A DNA stretch of 64,000 nt, from assembly GCA_022496185.1 (NCBI GenBank), contig WTXG01000174.1:1-64000 (forward strand), written 5' to 3'. Positions 19,130 through 30,458 of this stretch are shown here, piece by piece. The stretch is from Multifurca ochricompacta (lineage: Eukaryota; Basidiomycota; Agaricomycetes; Russulales; Russulaceae). Numbering within the stretch: the stretch's first letter is position 1; the number at the start of each line of letters is the position of its first letter. Made by a program: the position numbers and the translations under genes. The notes under the pieces were generated by a model. The model had not been told where the DNA came from, ran no database searches, and saw only the letters and a list, made by a program, of their open reading frames with translations.

Positions 19130-22100
19130 ATGACGCGGCCTTCATTCGGGCTCTAGTCTCACACCATGTATTTAGATCACCACTCAAAGCAATGAAACTA
19201 TTTGTTCCCTTACATGGAGTGAATCAAGAGGCCACAATAGAAGCACTGATTGATAGCGGTGCAACCGAGAACTTTATCAGCTACCGAACAGTAATTAAAC
19301 ATCGACTCCCCATAAAAAAATTAACTATCCCAAAGAAATTACAAAACGCGGACGGCTCTCCTAACGCCACAAAGAAAATAGATCAATGCATGGACCTCCT
19401 TATTACTACGGCAGGAGATACTCAGAAACATCGGTTCTATATAGCATCTATTGGATTAGATGACATGATCCTAGGATATCCATGGTTCGCGGCCAGCAAC
19501 CCCAATATCAACTGGACCTCAGGGCAACTAACGCAATCTATTTCCTTCACTGTACCAAGAGAACACGTCCGCCGCCTTAACATCGCACAGGAACTAGCCA
19601 TCAAAGCAAAGGATAAAACGGAACGATCTTGGGATCAGATCGTGCCGCGGGAATACCATCGACATCGGAAAGTCTTCAGCGACGAAGAGGCACAACGATT
19701 CCCAGCCTCGCGGCCTTGGGATCATAAAATCGAGTTAAAATCAGATGCACCTGCTACCCTGGATTGCAAGATCTACCCGCTCGGACCAGGAGAACAAGAT
19801 GCACTAAACAGTTTCCTGGAAGAACACTTGCAGAAGGGGTACATACAAGAATCAAAGTCCCCTTATGCCTCGCCATTTTTCTTTATCAAAAAGAAGGATG
19901 GGAAACTGTGACCGGTCCAAGACTACCGAAAACTAAATGACTGGACCGTTCAGAATACGTATCCACTTCCGCTGATCCCCGAGCTAATTGATTGGGTTCG
20001 CGGAAGCACGCTCTTCACAAAGATGGACATCCGATGGGGTTATAATAATGTTCAGATAGCACCGGAAGATCGCTGGAAGGCAGCATTCAAAACAAATTGT
20101 GGCCTCTATGAACCTAATGTCATGTTCTTTGGCTTGACGAACTCTCCCGCAACATTTCAAACAATGATGAATGCAGAATTCCGAGAAGAATTAAACGAAC
20201 ACGACGCCTCAGGAAGGGCTTGGTTCACGGTCTATATGGATGACATCCTGATCCATACTGACCAGAACCTTCAGAATCACCGCAATAAAGTGCATCGCAT
20301 CCTGGACAAACTTAGCAAACTAGATCTATACCTCAAACCGGAGAAGTGTTCATTCGAACAAACACGTATCGAATATCTCGGACTTATTCTGGAAGCTAAC
20401 CAGGTACATATGGATCCAGTCAAAGTGGAGGGAGTTACTACCTGGAAAACGCCTACCACTGTCAAGGAAGTCCGTTCGTTCCTTGGATTCTGCCAGTTCT
20501 ATCGTCGCTTCATTCAGGGGTTTAGTAAGATCGCAGCGCCCCTAAATGTGCTTACTAGCGCAAAGAATCCATGGCGATGGACGAGCCATGAGCAGAATGC
20601 TTTTGACATGCTGAAGCAACGAGTCACCTCGCAACCGGTCCTTGCCCAACCCGACTTTGACAAACCCTTCATTGTAGATACAGACGCATCCAGATATGCT
20701 CTAGGTGCCACCCTCAGCCAAAAGGATCACGAAGACCGCCTCCATCCTGTGGCCTACTTGTCGAAAACCCTAGACGCAACTCAAAGGAACTGGGACATTT
20801 ATGACCGAGAACTGTTCGCCATTATAGTCGCTCTCCGATCTTGGCGTCAATATCTTTTGGGGGCAAAACATAAAGTCCAAGTCCGTACGGATCACAATAA
20901 TTTGCAATACTTTAAGGAACCCCAGAAACTTAACCAACGACAGGCCCGATGGCTCCAAGAGCTCGCCGACTTTGACTTTTCGTTGGAACACGTCCTGGGA
21001 AAATTACACACTGTCGCAGATATGCTCTCGCGCCGACCCGACGCCAACCAGGGTGAAGACGACAACGACGAAGTCACTGTTTTACCCGCCGATCTATTTA
21101 TCAATGCAATTTCCGATGCAAAACTTCCATTCCCCAAGGCACTAGCCGAACGCCGCGAGATCCTTCAACGGCATCACGACCACGTACTAGCGGGACACCC
21201 GGGGATAGATAAGACAACGCGGAAAGTCCAACAGGAATATTCAGGTACCGGCCTACGGGAATTCATACAAGATTACGTCCGAGGATGTGCTAAATGTCAA
21301 GAAAATAAGCCGAAACTCACAAAGAAGGCCCCTTCTTTCCCGCTAGATGTACCGGCTTCCGCCGGTCCGTTTCAATACGTTGCTATGGATCTCATTACAG
21401 ATCTCCCACCATCAGGCAGATATGACGCGGTGCTCACGATTGTCGATCAAGGATGCTCGAAATCCGCAAAATTTATTCCCTGCTCGAAAAACATTACTGG
21501 CGAAGGGATCGCCACACTCTACTACCGACATCTCTTCCCATTCTTTGGCGTCCCACGACGAGTTATCTCTGATCGTGATCCCCGATTCACGTCTCATTTC
21601 TCGCGCGCGCTAGCAAAAGTCCTACACATTCAACAAAACCTGTCTACGGCGTTTCATCCTCAAACAGACGGTTCGAGCGAACGGATGAATCTCTGGCTCG
21701 AACAATACCTACGTCTATGGCTTGGCGACGATCAGTACCAATGGCCCCATTACCTACCACTAGCCGAATATGTCCATAACTCTTGGCCGCACGATAAGAC
21801 TAAGTTAACCCCCCACACGTTACTCCATGGGACTACCTTTACCTGGAATGCTCAGACAATCGATACGGATGTCCCACAAGTGAATACTCGAATTCAAAAT
21901 CTCCTAGCAGCACGCACCCGAGCAGAAGAGGCACTCCAATCGCGCGCGCGCCCTCCACCCCAACCCACCTTCTCTGTCGGCTCACAGGTTTGGTTAGAAG
22001 GTAAAAACCTCAAAACACACTTTCCCTCGACCAAACTCGCCCCACGACGATACGGCCCCTTCACGATCTTGGCCCAGATCTCCCCTGTGGCTTATCGCTT

Positions 22101-22419
22101 ATCGTTACCTTCACATATGAAAATACATAACGTCTTCCACACCAACCTCCTATCGCCCTATCGCGAGACAGATGCCCATGGCCCCAACTTTTTGCGTCCC
22201 CCACCTGACCTGATTAATCAGGAAGAAGAATATGAAGTCGCCTCCATCCTAGATCACAGACTCTTTGGCCGTAACAAACGATTACAATACCTGGTCAGCT
22301 GGGTTGGCTATCCGGCAAGCGAAAATTCCTGGGTCGAAGAAACCGACTGTCATGCCCCGGATCTCCTCACACAATATCATAGCTCTCTTTCGCAGCGTCA
22401 GGGTCGACGCCGTCCTTAA
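19111..22419 (+). CDS. Element B pol: protease, RT, RNase H, integrase, chromodomain
   Basis: One frame from the -1 overlap to 22419 with a single TGA (19909-19911) between 'KKDGKL' and 'PVQDYRKLND'. Protease 'ALIDSGATENF' (about 19238); RT 'FTKMDIRWGYNN' and catalytic 'YMDDIL' (about 20235); RNase H 'DTDASRYALGATLSQ' (about 20680) and 'YDRELFAIIVAL'; integrase zinc finger 'HPGIDKTTRK' with 'CAKCQENK', catalytic 'MDLITDLP', 'DRDPRF' and 'HPQTDGSSER'; GPF motif near 22050; chromodomain 'YEVASILDHRLFGRNKRL' with 'YLVSWVGYPASENSWVEE'. All key catalytic residues are intact. Apart from the TGA this is a complete Ty3/gypsy pol. Confidence 0.93.
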
Positions 22420-22537
22420 AAGGGGGGTGAATTTTCCGTTCTACCATTCCATACCCCACCTAAAATCCTTCACCCTGGCTCATACCAAACGTACAAACCG
22501 CCCCTCCGTTCTCAAACGACCACGCAACACCCCCAGA

Positions 22538-23636
22538 ATGTCCACATCTCGCCATATTCCCACCAGTGTTACAAATCCCACCATCATTGACCAAACTATA
22601 GCAGCAGTAAACGACGCGGCAACCAAAGCAGCCCTAAGACGACCCATGGACGCCCCAACGCTTCCCCCCACTCCGACAACCCAAACACCTCCACCGCACC
22701 CTTCTTTCCCTATGACAGACGATCCTTCCCAAAACGTGACTAACGCAATCACACTAACCGCACAAATCAGAATCTAGAGCTTGAGGTTCGAACTAGAGTC
22801 CTTGCTATGCTCCAGGAAGCTAGGACGCGTCTGGAAGCGATCTACAATCCCCCGAGACTACTGACGAGGCTGCAGTGTATCGTCCAGACTCTCCAGAACT
22901 AGGTCAACTCCCTGACAAGGCCGTAGTAACACAAACGGCAGCTGAGGTTAATGTGGCAGCACGCAGAAACTATGACCCTCCTCCTCCACCTTTCCAATGC
23001 AATCACATACACGCCCCCTACTACATCGAGCACCGCATCTCTGACTATGAGGGCCAGATCAACGTGGCCCGATGGCTGGCTTTTGAGTATCAACGCGCTG
23101 ACCCACGCATCGCTTTCACTATGGGAGCAGGACAACCAATTACTTACCTTCCACTCTATGCCCGACCCCATCCACGCTTCACTCGGGGATCAAACCCAAT
23201 CCTCACACGATTCCAACAGCGCCTGTTCGAGGCAGAACAGGCCTTCACACCCTTAGTTAGCTCAGCCCTAGACGACCTACAAGACCCGGGCGCGTGGGCA
23301 GAAGTTTCGCGCTATCGATATGCTACTAGACGTTTGGATCAGGCTCACTACGAACTAGCCCACTGGCGTCGCCAAGCGGACCGCGCGAATCAAGACATCC
23401 AGTTAGCCATACACGCCCTTTCAAGAGGAGACGTGTACCACAGATTATTTCCTTTCCTAACATATGCCTATGCTAACAATCAACGTATACGCCCAGAGGA
23501 GGCCACTCGTTACGCCCTGCATCCCGAACTACGCGCCGTCCTTCAAGCGGGCGGTATAGGCAGTACCCGCCTACCTCGTCGACGCCGTCTGCGCCATGCT
23601 CCGTCTCGTGTCGTTGACCTCACACGTGACGACTAG
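22538..23636 (+). pseudogene. Element B ORF3
   Basis: Extra sense ORF between pol and 3' LTR. Starts 'MSTSRHIPTSVTNPTII' with a Ser/Thr/Pro-rich N-terminus (to 22774), a helical stretch in a second frame ('LELEVRTRVLAMLQEART', 22755-22850), then 253 open codons to 23636 in a third ('PYYIEHRISDYEGQINV', 'AWAEVSRYRYATRRLDQA', 'SRGDVYHRLFPFL') ending with a basic 'RLPRRRRLRHAPSR' tail. Two frame changes may be lesions. Layout and several positions resemble A ORF3 ('GDAYQTIAERYADTYA' versus 'GDVYHRLFPFLTYAYA'), but the Cys/His array is absent. Homology to A ORF3 is my inference from reading by eye. Confidence 0.7.
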
Positions 23637-23674
23637 AGGTGCTTGGGGCAAGCACAACTGTAGGAGGGGAGTAA

Positions 23675-24251
23675 TGTGACGTTTATCGAGGCTTCGCGTT
23701 TATGACTTACTTCGCGTTTCGGGGTTTCGCAATGATTCTATTACCTACACTAGATAACTAAGTAACTTACTATCTGTGTCTAGGTCTTTACAAATATCGG
23801 GGACGCAGCCCCTTCCTATCCACACCAATGTCCCTCTGTACCATCTAGACTACCTCCCTATGATGTAGCTATGACATGGCCATGACGACGTCCCAATGCT
23901 GTTAGGTCTAGATAGTTATATTAGCTCACTGTCTATCTGCTGTGTACTTAAAAGGACTTACTAGAATCTGGAGACAGACCCTAAGTCTGTTCTCCTGTAC
24001 CAAATACAGGTGTATAGATCCCCAACCGAAAGAGGCCCCCACTTGAGCCCCTAAGCCGCGCCTTAGGAGTCTTCATCCCAATCGTCTCGTGACGGGACCG
24101 AGCGTCCTCGTTCGATTTCGCCTTCTGCGCGCGCCCGCTGCGACTTGCAGGGCTTGAATAATCTTGTCTTGACCCTTGATATCTTGGCTACAAAGCTTGA
24201 TCCTCCTTGATACGAACTGACCCTGTACACAGCTAGCACCTGGCTGTGACA
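23675..24251 (+). repeat. Element B 3' LTR (577 bp)
   Basis: TGTGACGTTT...GGCTGTGACA, preceded by the polypurine tract GTAGGAGGGGAGTAA. Near-identical to the 5' LTR; visible differences include GATG/GACG at the start and ACACAG/ACGCAG about 135 bp in. Confidence 0.95.
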
Positions 24252-24256
24252 GATAA

Positions 24257-27200
24257 GGTGTAAACTTCAACGGCCTTTCAGATAGGGTTCTTTGCACCTT
24301 GAGCAGATTCTCATTGGCTGATTTCCTGATCTCTTCCCATTGGCTGATATGCTGCGCAGCTGATGGGACATTCGTGGGTTTCTTGGTCCAGGTGGTCCGT
24401 GGCATCCATCCCATGATAAGTGAGAATGGAGGGGTCTTCGTGGTCCTGTTGGGCCATGAGTTGTGCGCAAACTCTGCCATTGCCAACCAGTCAGCCCAAT
24501 CATCCTGTCATCCATTGCACCAGAACCGAAGATACTGTTCTAGCCATTGGTTCGTTCTTTCTGATTGTCCGTCAGTTTGTGGATGGTAGGCGGTCGAGAT
24601 ATTCTGGGTAATGTCTAAAGTTTTACAGAGCGCCTTAGCAAATGTGGAGGTGAAATGTGGGTCGTGGTCAGAGATGATCCTTTCTGGGAGGCCGTAGTGT
24701 CTGTAGACATGATCCAGGTAGAGTTTGGCTACTCCTTCCGCTGTGACGGACTCATTACAAGGTATGAACAGTGCCGCTTTAGAGCAATCATGGTCAGTGA
24801 TGGTCAAGATAGAGTCAAACCCTCTGGAGATGGGGAGCTTGACTATGAAGTCCATCGCGATGGTTTGGAATGGTAGTGAGGCTGTAGGTGTGATCAGGAC
24901 TAGTGCTGGTAGGTGTGGGTGTGTGTTCACTTTATTGGCTTGGCAGTGTGGGTGTGTGTTCACTTTATTGGCTTGGCAGTCCGTGCATCCTTTCACGTAG
25001 TTTTCCACATCCTTCTTCATGTTTGGCCACCAGTAATCTTGTTTAGCCAGGGCGTACGTGTTAGCAATGCCAGGGTGGCCCGCAGAGGGAAGGTCATGGT
25101 GAAAATGGATCACCCCCCTCTTAATGTTGTCACCACCGGTGACAACGAGTCGATCCCCATCCTTCCACCAAAGGCCCTTGATCTTCTTCAGATTATGTGC
25201 ATCTGCCCATGACTCGCATAACTGTTGGTTCATGTTTTGTGACACTTGGGCCCATAAATCCATGTCGTGGAGGCTCATGACAGCGGCTTTCATGAAGACT
25301 GCTTCAGGAAGGACCATGACATCATTGTTATCTTCTTCTCCATTATTCAAGTCAGGCCGTTGTGACAAGGCATCTGCACGTGCATTGCAACTCCCTGCAA
25401 TGTGTTTCAACATGAAGTTATATTCCTCCAATTCTAGGACTTCGCAAGCAACCCATCGACTAATCTTGTGGGGTTCCTTCCAGTATAATAGGTTAGAGTG
25501 GTCGGTGTGAATAATGGTTTTATGAGGAGTTCCTGCTAGGTACGGCCGCCAATGTCGTAATGCTTTTACAATGGCAAGCAGTTCTCTGTCCCAAATGTCA
25601 TAATTTCGTTCTGCCAGTGAGAATGTCTCCGAGTAGAAGGCAACCGGATGAAGTAGTCCTGTCGCATCCCGTTGGTTTAGTATGGCTCCATTTGCAAAGT
25701 GCGATGCATCCACTTCAAGTTTGAAGGGTTTTTCTAGGTCTGGTTGCAGAAGGACTGGTTCTGAGCCCACAATGTCTCGAATCTGTTCAAAGGCTTGTTG
25801 CTGTTCGTTTCCCCAGTGCCAAGGTATATCCTTCTTTAACAGCCCATTCAATGGTTGGGCAATACCTGAGAACCCTCGTACAAATCGGCGGTAGAAATTG
25901 CAGAATCCAATGAAGGATCATATGTCTTTGATGCACATGGGTATGGGCCACTCCCGGATTCCTTGTACTTTTACTGGATCCATCCGAACACGTCCTCCTT
26001 CCAGGATAACCCCCAGGTATTCTACACTTTGTTGTTCAAATGAGCATTTGGCCGGTTTGAGATATAGATCATGTTCATGCAGAATTTCCAATACCTGGTG
26101 AACTCACTCTCGGTGATGGACCAAATCGTTTGTTGTAGCCACAAGGATATCATCCATGTACACCACCACTTCGCCTGTGAGGATAAGGTCATGGAAGATG
26201 TGATTCATCATGGATTGAAAGGTAGCAGGCAAGTTGGTAAGGCTGAAGAACATGATGTTTGGCTCAAAGAGTCCCTGGTTGGTTTTAAATGCTGCTTTGC
26301 ATTGATCTCCTTCCCTAATCCTGATGTTGTTGTATCCCCACTGGATGTCCATTTTGGAAAAGAGGGATTTGTCCTGCATGGCATCGATGAGTTCAGAGAT
26401 GAGGGGAAGGGGATAAGCATTTTTTATGGTATGGGCATTTATCCGTTGGTAGTCTTGAATGGGTCAAAGTTTACTGTCTTTCTTCTTGATGAAGAAGAAA
26501 GGTGATGCGTATGGTGATTTCGACAGGTGAATGTACCCCTTTGCAAGGTGCTCTTCGAGGAATGTCGTGAGTGCTGCTTGCTCTTTCTGGGACAGTGGAT
26601 AAATTTTGCAGTCGATGGCAGATGGGGTATCAGGTGTGAATTCAATAGCGTGATCCCAAGGTCGCGTGGGCGGGAAGCATTGTGACTCTTCTTCTGAGAA
26701 TACCTTCCAGTGTCGGTGATAAGCTTCCGGTACTACTTCCTCAAAGGTTTTCTCTGTATGCCCTTCTGCTGCCTTTTGGGCAAGTTCCGATGCTTTTGTA
26801 GCATAACAGCGACCTACATCCTCTTCCTCTGTTTTCTGTACCTTCACGTGTCGGACAGCATAATTGTACCCCAACGACGTAATAAGAACAGGGTAGAAGT
26901 CCTTATCCATGGTAGCATCGCTCCAATTGATCTTTGGCTCGAATGCAGCCAACCATGGGTACCCTAGGATTAGATCTTTGTTTCCTAGATTAGTGACAAG
27001 GAATCAAATTGCTTTTGTCCTCTCTCCCACTTGGACATTAAGGTCAGTGTAGTGGGTGATCCTTCCAGCTCTATTGGCCATTCTGTCTATATTCCAGATG
27101 TTCTTTTCCTGAGGGAGTTCCAGCATCCCTAAGCCCATGGTTCTCACCATTCACAGGCTGATGAAATTATCAGTGGCCCTGAGTCTATCAGGATGTCACG

Positions 27201-27326
27201 GTCGGCTGTCCTCTGTGTAGTCTCGAAATGTACTGGTATTTTCAATGATTTGAAGCAACTAGTGTACACAGAGGTTACATGTAATGCTCGCGCCCAGGCT
27301 GATGGGGTAGAGCCAATCAAAAATCC
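24257..27326 (-). pseudogene. Element A pol: protease to integrase, decayed
   Basis: Minus-strand pol from the -1 overlap with gag. Protease 'ADRDILIDSG' (about 27200) is followed by a 1-nt deletion that shifts the frame. RT: 'KKDSKL' TGA 'PIQDY' (26464), 'FSKMDIQWGYNN' (26360), catalytic 'VYMDDILVATTND' (26150). RNase H 'ELEVDASHFANGA' (25700), 'WDRELLAIVKAL'. Integrase: zinc region 'HHDLPSAGHPGI' with 'CTDCQANK', catalytic 'MDFIVKLP', 'DHDPHF' and 'HPQTDGQSERTN' (24570). TGAs also near 26101, 25919 and 24508. A 33-bp in-frame tandem duplication (24912-24980) repeats 'CQANKVNTHPH' after the zinc region. Confidence 0.88.
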
Positions 27327-28834
27327 TTTTTGGCGAATGCCTTCTCTACCAAGATGGCTTGTACCTCCTCGCTTTCTTTCATCATGTTTGCCCATATTTC
27401 TTGCGCCTTTTCCTCTTTCATTGGCATTTTCTTCTCGATGGTAGGTGGATTGTTATGGACAGGCTTAACCATTGCTTCCGCCACTCATGCCCCTTTCCTT
27501 GGGCATTCCCTCGACATATGGCCCAGTGCTTTGCAGCGAAAGCACCTTCCCTCTTTCATCAATGTCTGCCTTTTGTCTTCAGTGAGCGCAACCCGTTCTC
27601 TGGTTCTGTCAGCCGAGGTATCCATTGCGTTTGGATCCCTCTGGGAAGCGTGAGTGGGCTTAACTCCGAAAGCAGCCTTCCACTGCTCACGGGTCTTCCC
27701 CTTCTTAGTGTTGACTCCAAAGCATGTTTGGAAGTCGAGGTAATCCTGCTGCTGTCGTCAAGCAGCATCAACCCATCCATCCCAGTCCTGGGGGTGGTGG
27801 AACTGGATAATGTTTTTAACCAGTGGGTTGGGCAACCCTTGTGAGAAGAGGTCCAGTGTTGCCTCTTCATCCATGTCGTACCCAGCCCTGTTAGCCAAAC
27901 TTCTGAATTTGGCTACATAGGCATCCAATTCCCCTTTTTCCATTTTGAGGGTCTTCAATTCTCGGGCAGCCTTCTGCTTGGCCTGTCCATCTGTAAAGGC
28001 ATCCTTGAATCTCTGGGCAACAGTCTCCCAAAGAACTTCACTAGTGGTGTGACGACCACTCTCGACTTGTTCGTTCAGCCACTCCAGCTGTTCCATTGTC
28101 CAGTCATCTACTGCGTCCCCTTGTATCAGAGACAGGAAAAGGTTGGCGCATTGGAAGGGATTGATGATCTGGGGAACATCATGGTTGAAGTTTTTGAACA
28201 TCATAAACTCCAACATAAACTTCTTGCTCTGGGAGCAGTCCCCAGTGAATGTCTGGGGTAGTACTCCTGACAGCCATCCAGAGGGTGGGGGTATGTTTGG
28301 CGGCATCATAACTGGTGGAGGTGGTGGGGGTGGAGGGGCTGGGTCTGGGAGCTGGGTGGTGATAGTGGACATTTTGTGTTTAGACGGAGTAGTGGTGCTG
28401 GTGGACTGTGTGGATATCTGAGGAGTTGTCAAAGCAGGGGCTCTGAACGTGACAACTGCTGGTGCAACTGGGGTTGTAGTCGACACTAATACCAGTGCTT
28501 CTTCGCTATGTTCTTCTACGTACTCTTCTGGTTCAGAGTCCGTGACAATGGCCAGGGGATTTTCTCTCCACAGTCCTAATCCAAATTCAGGTGGGGCGGG
28601 TCCTGTAGTTACCCAAGAGTGTCAGCTTTCCGAATATCGGATACGATACCAAACCCTCTTTTCGTCATCATATTCTACCGGTTGGTATCCTCCGTTGTGA
28701 TAGACATAATATCCAAACTTGGATTCAAAATCTTTCCAGGTGGCAGAGCCAAGTGTTTGCTGTGAAAGATTATTCTCTTCTCTTCGCTCAATGAGCTCTT
28801 CTTTGAACAAGGTCTGACTGCGGCTAGAAGCCAC
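27317..28834 (-). pseudogene. Element A gag
   Basis: About 500 codons in one frame with TGAs at 28622, 27758 and near 27494. The start is unclear: the conserved beginning 'ASSRSQTLFKEELI' is preceded by GTG, not ATG, as in G. A Pro run (28325-28360) precedes the capsid domain ('TFTGDCSQSKKFMLEF', 'RDAFTDGQAKQKAAREL'-like, 'AYVAKFRSLANRAGY'). Nucleocapsid knuckle 'CFRCKALGHMSRECP' near 27520. Gag ends at TGA 27317-27319, three codons after the G GAT TTT heptamer (27326-27320). Confidence 0.85.
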
Positions 28835-28840
28835 GATGAG

Positions 28841-28851
28841 AGACTTGACTT
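28841..28851 (-). promoter_or_regulatory. Element A self-priming primer-binding site
   Basis: AAGTCAAGTCT (minus strand) starts 2 nt inside the 5' LTR boundary. It is complementary over 11 nt to AGACTTGACTT in the LTR (29075-29085, minus sense), about 36-46 nt after the TATA box TATATAAGTC. G has one changed base in both partners. Confidence 0.75.
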
Positions 28852-28853
28852 GA

Positions 28854-29439
28854 TGTTATGCCTGGTGCGGGACGTTCCACACAACTTGTGTGACAGCGTG
28901 GTTCATGGATTCAGGTAAGGAACCAATAAGGCTCCTTGGAATTCGAGTGGGATGAGTCAAAGTCAAAGGGCGCTTCCTAAGACAATGTTGAACGGAAAAG
29001 TGCCAGAAGCACTCGAGACAACTGAGTCAGAGATCAAAGGGGATGTCCAGAAGACAGGCACTGATGTATTCAATAAGTCAAGTCTGAGGTCTACAGTGTA
29101 GCTACAGTGGACTTATATACGTAACTCGATGGGCGTCTACGAGATAAGGGTATGGAGTCAAGTGGGCCCAAATATATGGAAGCAGACGGCGTAAAGTCAA
29201 GCTTCTGATAGGGTATTAAGTAAGTGTCTGGTCGTAGAGATAAGGGGATAACGAGATAAGGGAACCAAGCATAGGTAAACAGCAGGTCAACAAGTGTAAA
29301 GCGGATCATGGGGATGGAAGTAAGGCATGTGATGGATCCCACGATGGGGACATGATTGAGAAGTGCAGAGTGGGTGGCAAAGAGGGGTTGTTGTTGGGAA
29401 GATGAAAGAAGACAGGGACGGACGGTAGAGGTTGTAACA
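28854..29439 (-). repeat. Element A 5' LTR (586 bp)
   Basis: TGTTACAACC...GGCATAACA in element sense. TATATAAGTCCACTG near 29115 and the AGACTTGACTT target downstream. It abuts G ORF3 at 29440. Confidence 0.92.
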
Positions 29440-29444
29440 CTGTG

Positions 29445-29943
29445 GGGGTTTTCGTGCATACGTGGCATCTCAAATTGGCTCGGCAGCAGTTGTGGTGCCA
29501 CTCCTAACGATCGTGGGGGAAGGGGTCATGCGTAGGTGTCTGCGTACCTCTCAGCAATTGTCTGATATGCGTCCCCTTTCTCCAGCCTTTTTCGAATCTC
29601 CGTCAACTCCTGCTCCACTTGGAACATCCCCCTTGTAAGCCTTGTCATTTGCTTTGCATATTCTTTGTACTGGGTATTGAGCATGGTGCGAAGCGTAAGG
29701 GTTTTCTGCAGTCTCATTACTTCGGCCTTGAGACATGGGAGTCACATGTCATTCAACACCTTGTCGATTGCAAAGGCTTGGGGATCGTCAGCTGCAAGAT
29801 GTCCCAACTGTTCATCACTCATCGTGTGGTGAAGACAGCCTGTATACTGTTCCTCCAAGTAAACCGGGGCCCCATAGACAGGCCCATCCTTTTTCATACA
29901 CCCTGCAACATCCATCCCTCCATTGGTGTAAAATATGTACTTA
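29445..29943 (-). pseudogene. Element G ORF3, middle part
   Basis: Between LTR J and element A. Encodes 'YIFYTNGGMDVAGCMKKDG', 'LHHTMSDEQLGHLAADD', 'LKAEVMRLQKTLTLRTML', the helical 'MTRLTRGMFQVEQELTEI' region and 'GDAYQTIAERYADTYA' followed by TGA CCC, then 'FEMPRMHENPHS'. A second stop interrupts after 'NDM'. It is the reference for the conserved ORF3 core together with A and F. Confidence 0.75.
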
Positions 29944-29948
29944 GCTAT

Positions 29949-30453
29949 TGTGACAGAATTCTCCCTGCGACATTACTAATGACTTGATATTGTGTTTCAC
30001 CAGTGTTTTGTTTACTGAGGGCCTAACCCCTCCTAATTCTCCATAGTTCTAGCTTGATCTACTATTAGACATTATATCATAGTACTAGATGCTTCTACAT
30101 AATATGACATAGCTAGCTCCACATGTATTTAAAGACCAACTAGAGTAGAGAGACAGACCAAGTCTGTTCTCTTGTGTTCAATCAAAGGTGCTTTGGAATC
30201 CTTGAGTCCTCTCAGTTAGAACCCCACTTGAACTCTCCAAGATGTGACTTGGAGAGCCTTCAACCCTAGTGAACTTGCTGCAGGACTGAGCGTCTCTGCC
30301 GTCGACTTCGATTCATGTGCATGCCCTCGACTTCATTGTGGGCATGCCCAGAACTTGACTTTGCTGTGACCTAGAGCCTTGACTTATCTTGACACGACTT
30401 GGGAGGCTAGCTCCCACACGATCCCTGACACAGTTCCGCACCTAACTGTGACA
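29949..30453 (+). repeat. Solo LTR J (505 bp)
   Basis: TGTGACAGAA...CTAACTGTGACA with perfect TSD GCTAT (29944-29948, 30454-30458), inserted in G ORF3. TATTTAAAGACC at about 30125 is followed by GACCAAGTCTGTTCTC, the same conserved segment as in B, O, J2, P. No interior, so it is a recombination product of a complete element. Confidence 0.95.
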
Positions 30454-30458
30454 GCTAT

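Larger units (their letters stand above)
16969..24251 (+). mobile_element. Gypsy element B, young full-length copy nested in A pol
   Basis: TSD GATAA (16964-16968, 24252-24256). Two 577-bp LTRs differ at about four sites by eye. Order: LTR, self-priming site, gag, pol (protease, RT, RNase H, integrase, chromodomain), ORF3, polypurine tract, LTR. Opposite strand to its host A. Much richer in CpG than all other elements here (runs such as CGCGCGCGC), consistent with recent insertion before CpG decay. Remaining lesions are a 1-nt deletion in the gag Gly-rich run, two TGAs and two frame changes in ORF3. Confidence 0.96.
14630..29439 (-). mobile_element. Gypsy element A, full length, nested in G ORF3
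   Basis: LTRs of 586 bp at both ends; flanks CCGTG (14625-14629) and CTGTG (29440-29444) are a 5-bp duplication with one transition. Without element B it is 7522 bp: 5' LTR, gag, pol, ORF3, 3' LTR on the minus strand. The LTRs differ at roughly 15 sites by eye, nearly all transitions. RT keeps YMDD, but gag and pol have several TGAs and protease has a 1-nt deletion right after the catalytic DSG. Confidence 0.92.

Noticed and set aside
22875..23636. Captured host gene in element B
   Set aside because: Position, size and landmarks parallel ORF3 of A/F/G, so an element-borne ORF is more likely; no intron or host-like domain is visible.
27330..28700. Plus-strand ORFs of 80-160 codons across gag of A and the like across G and C
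   Set aside because: Antisense to conserved gag/pol domains, with composition expected of shadows; no conserved antisense frame between A and G.
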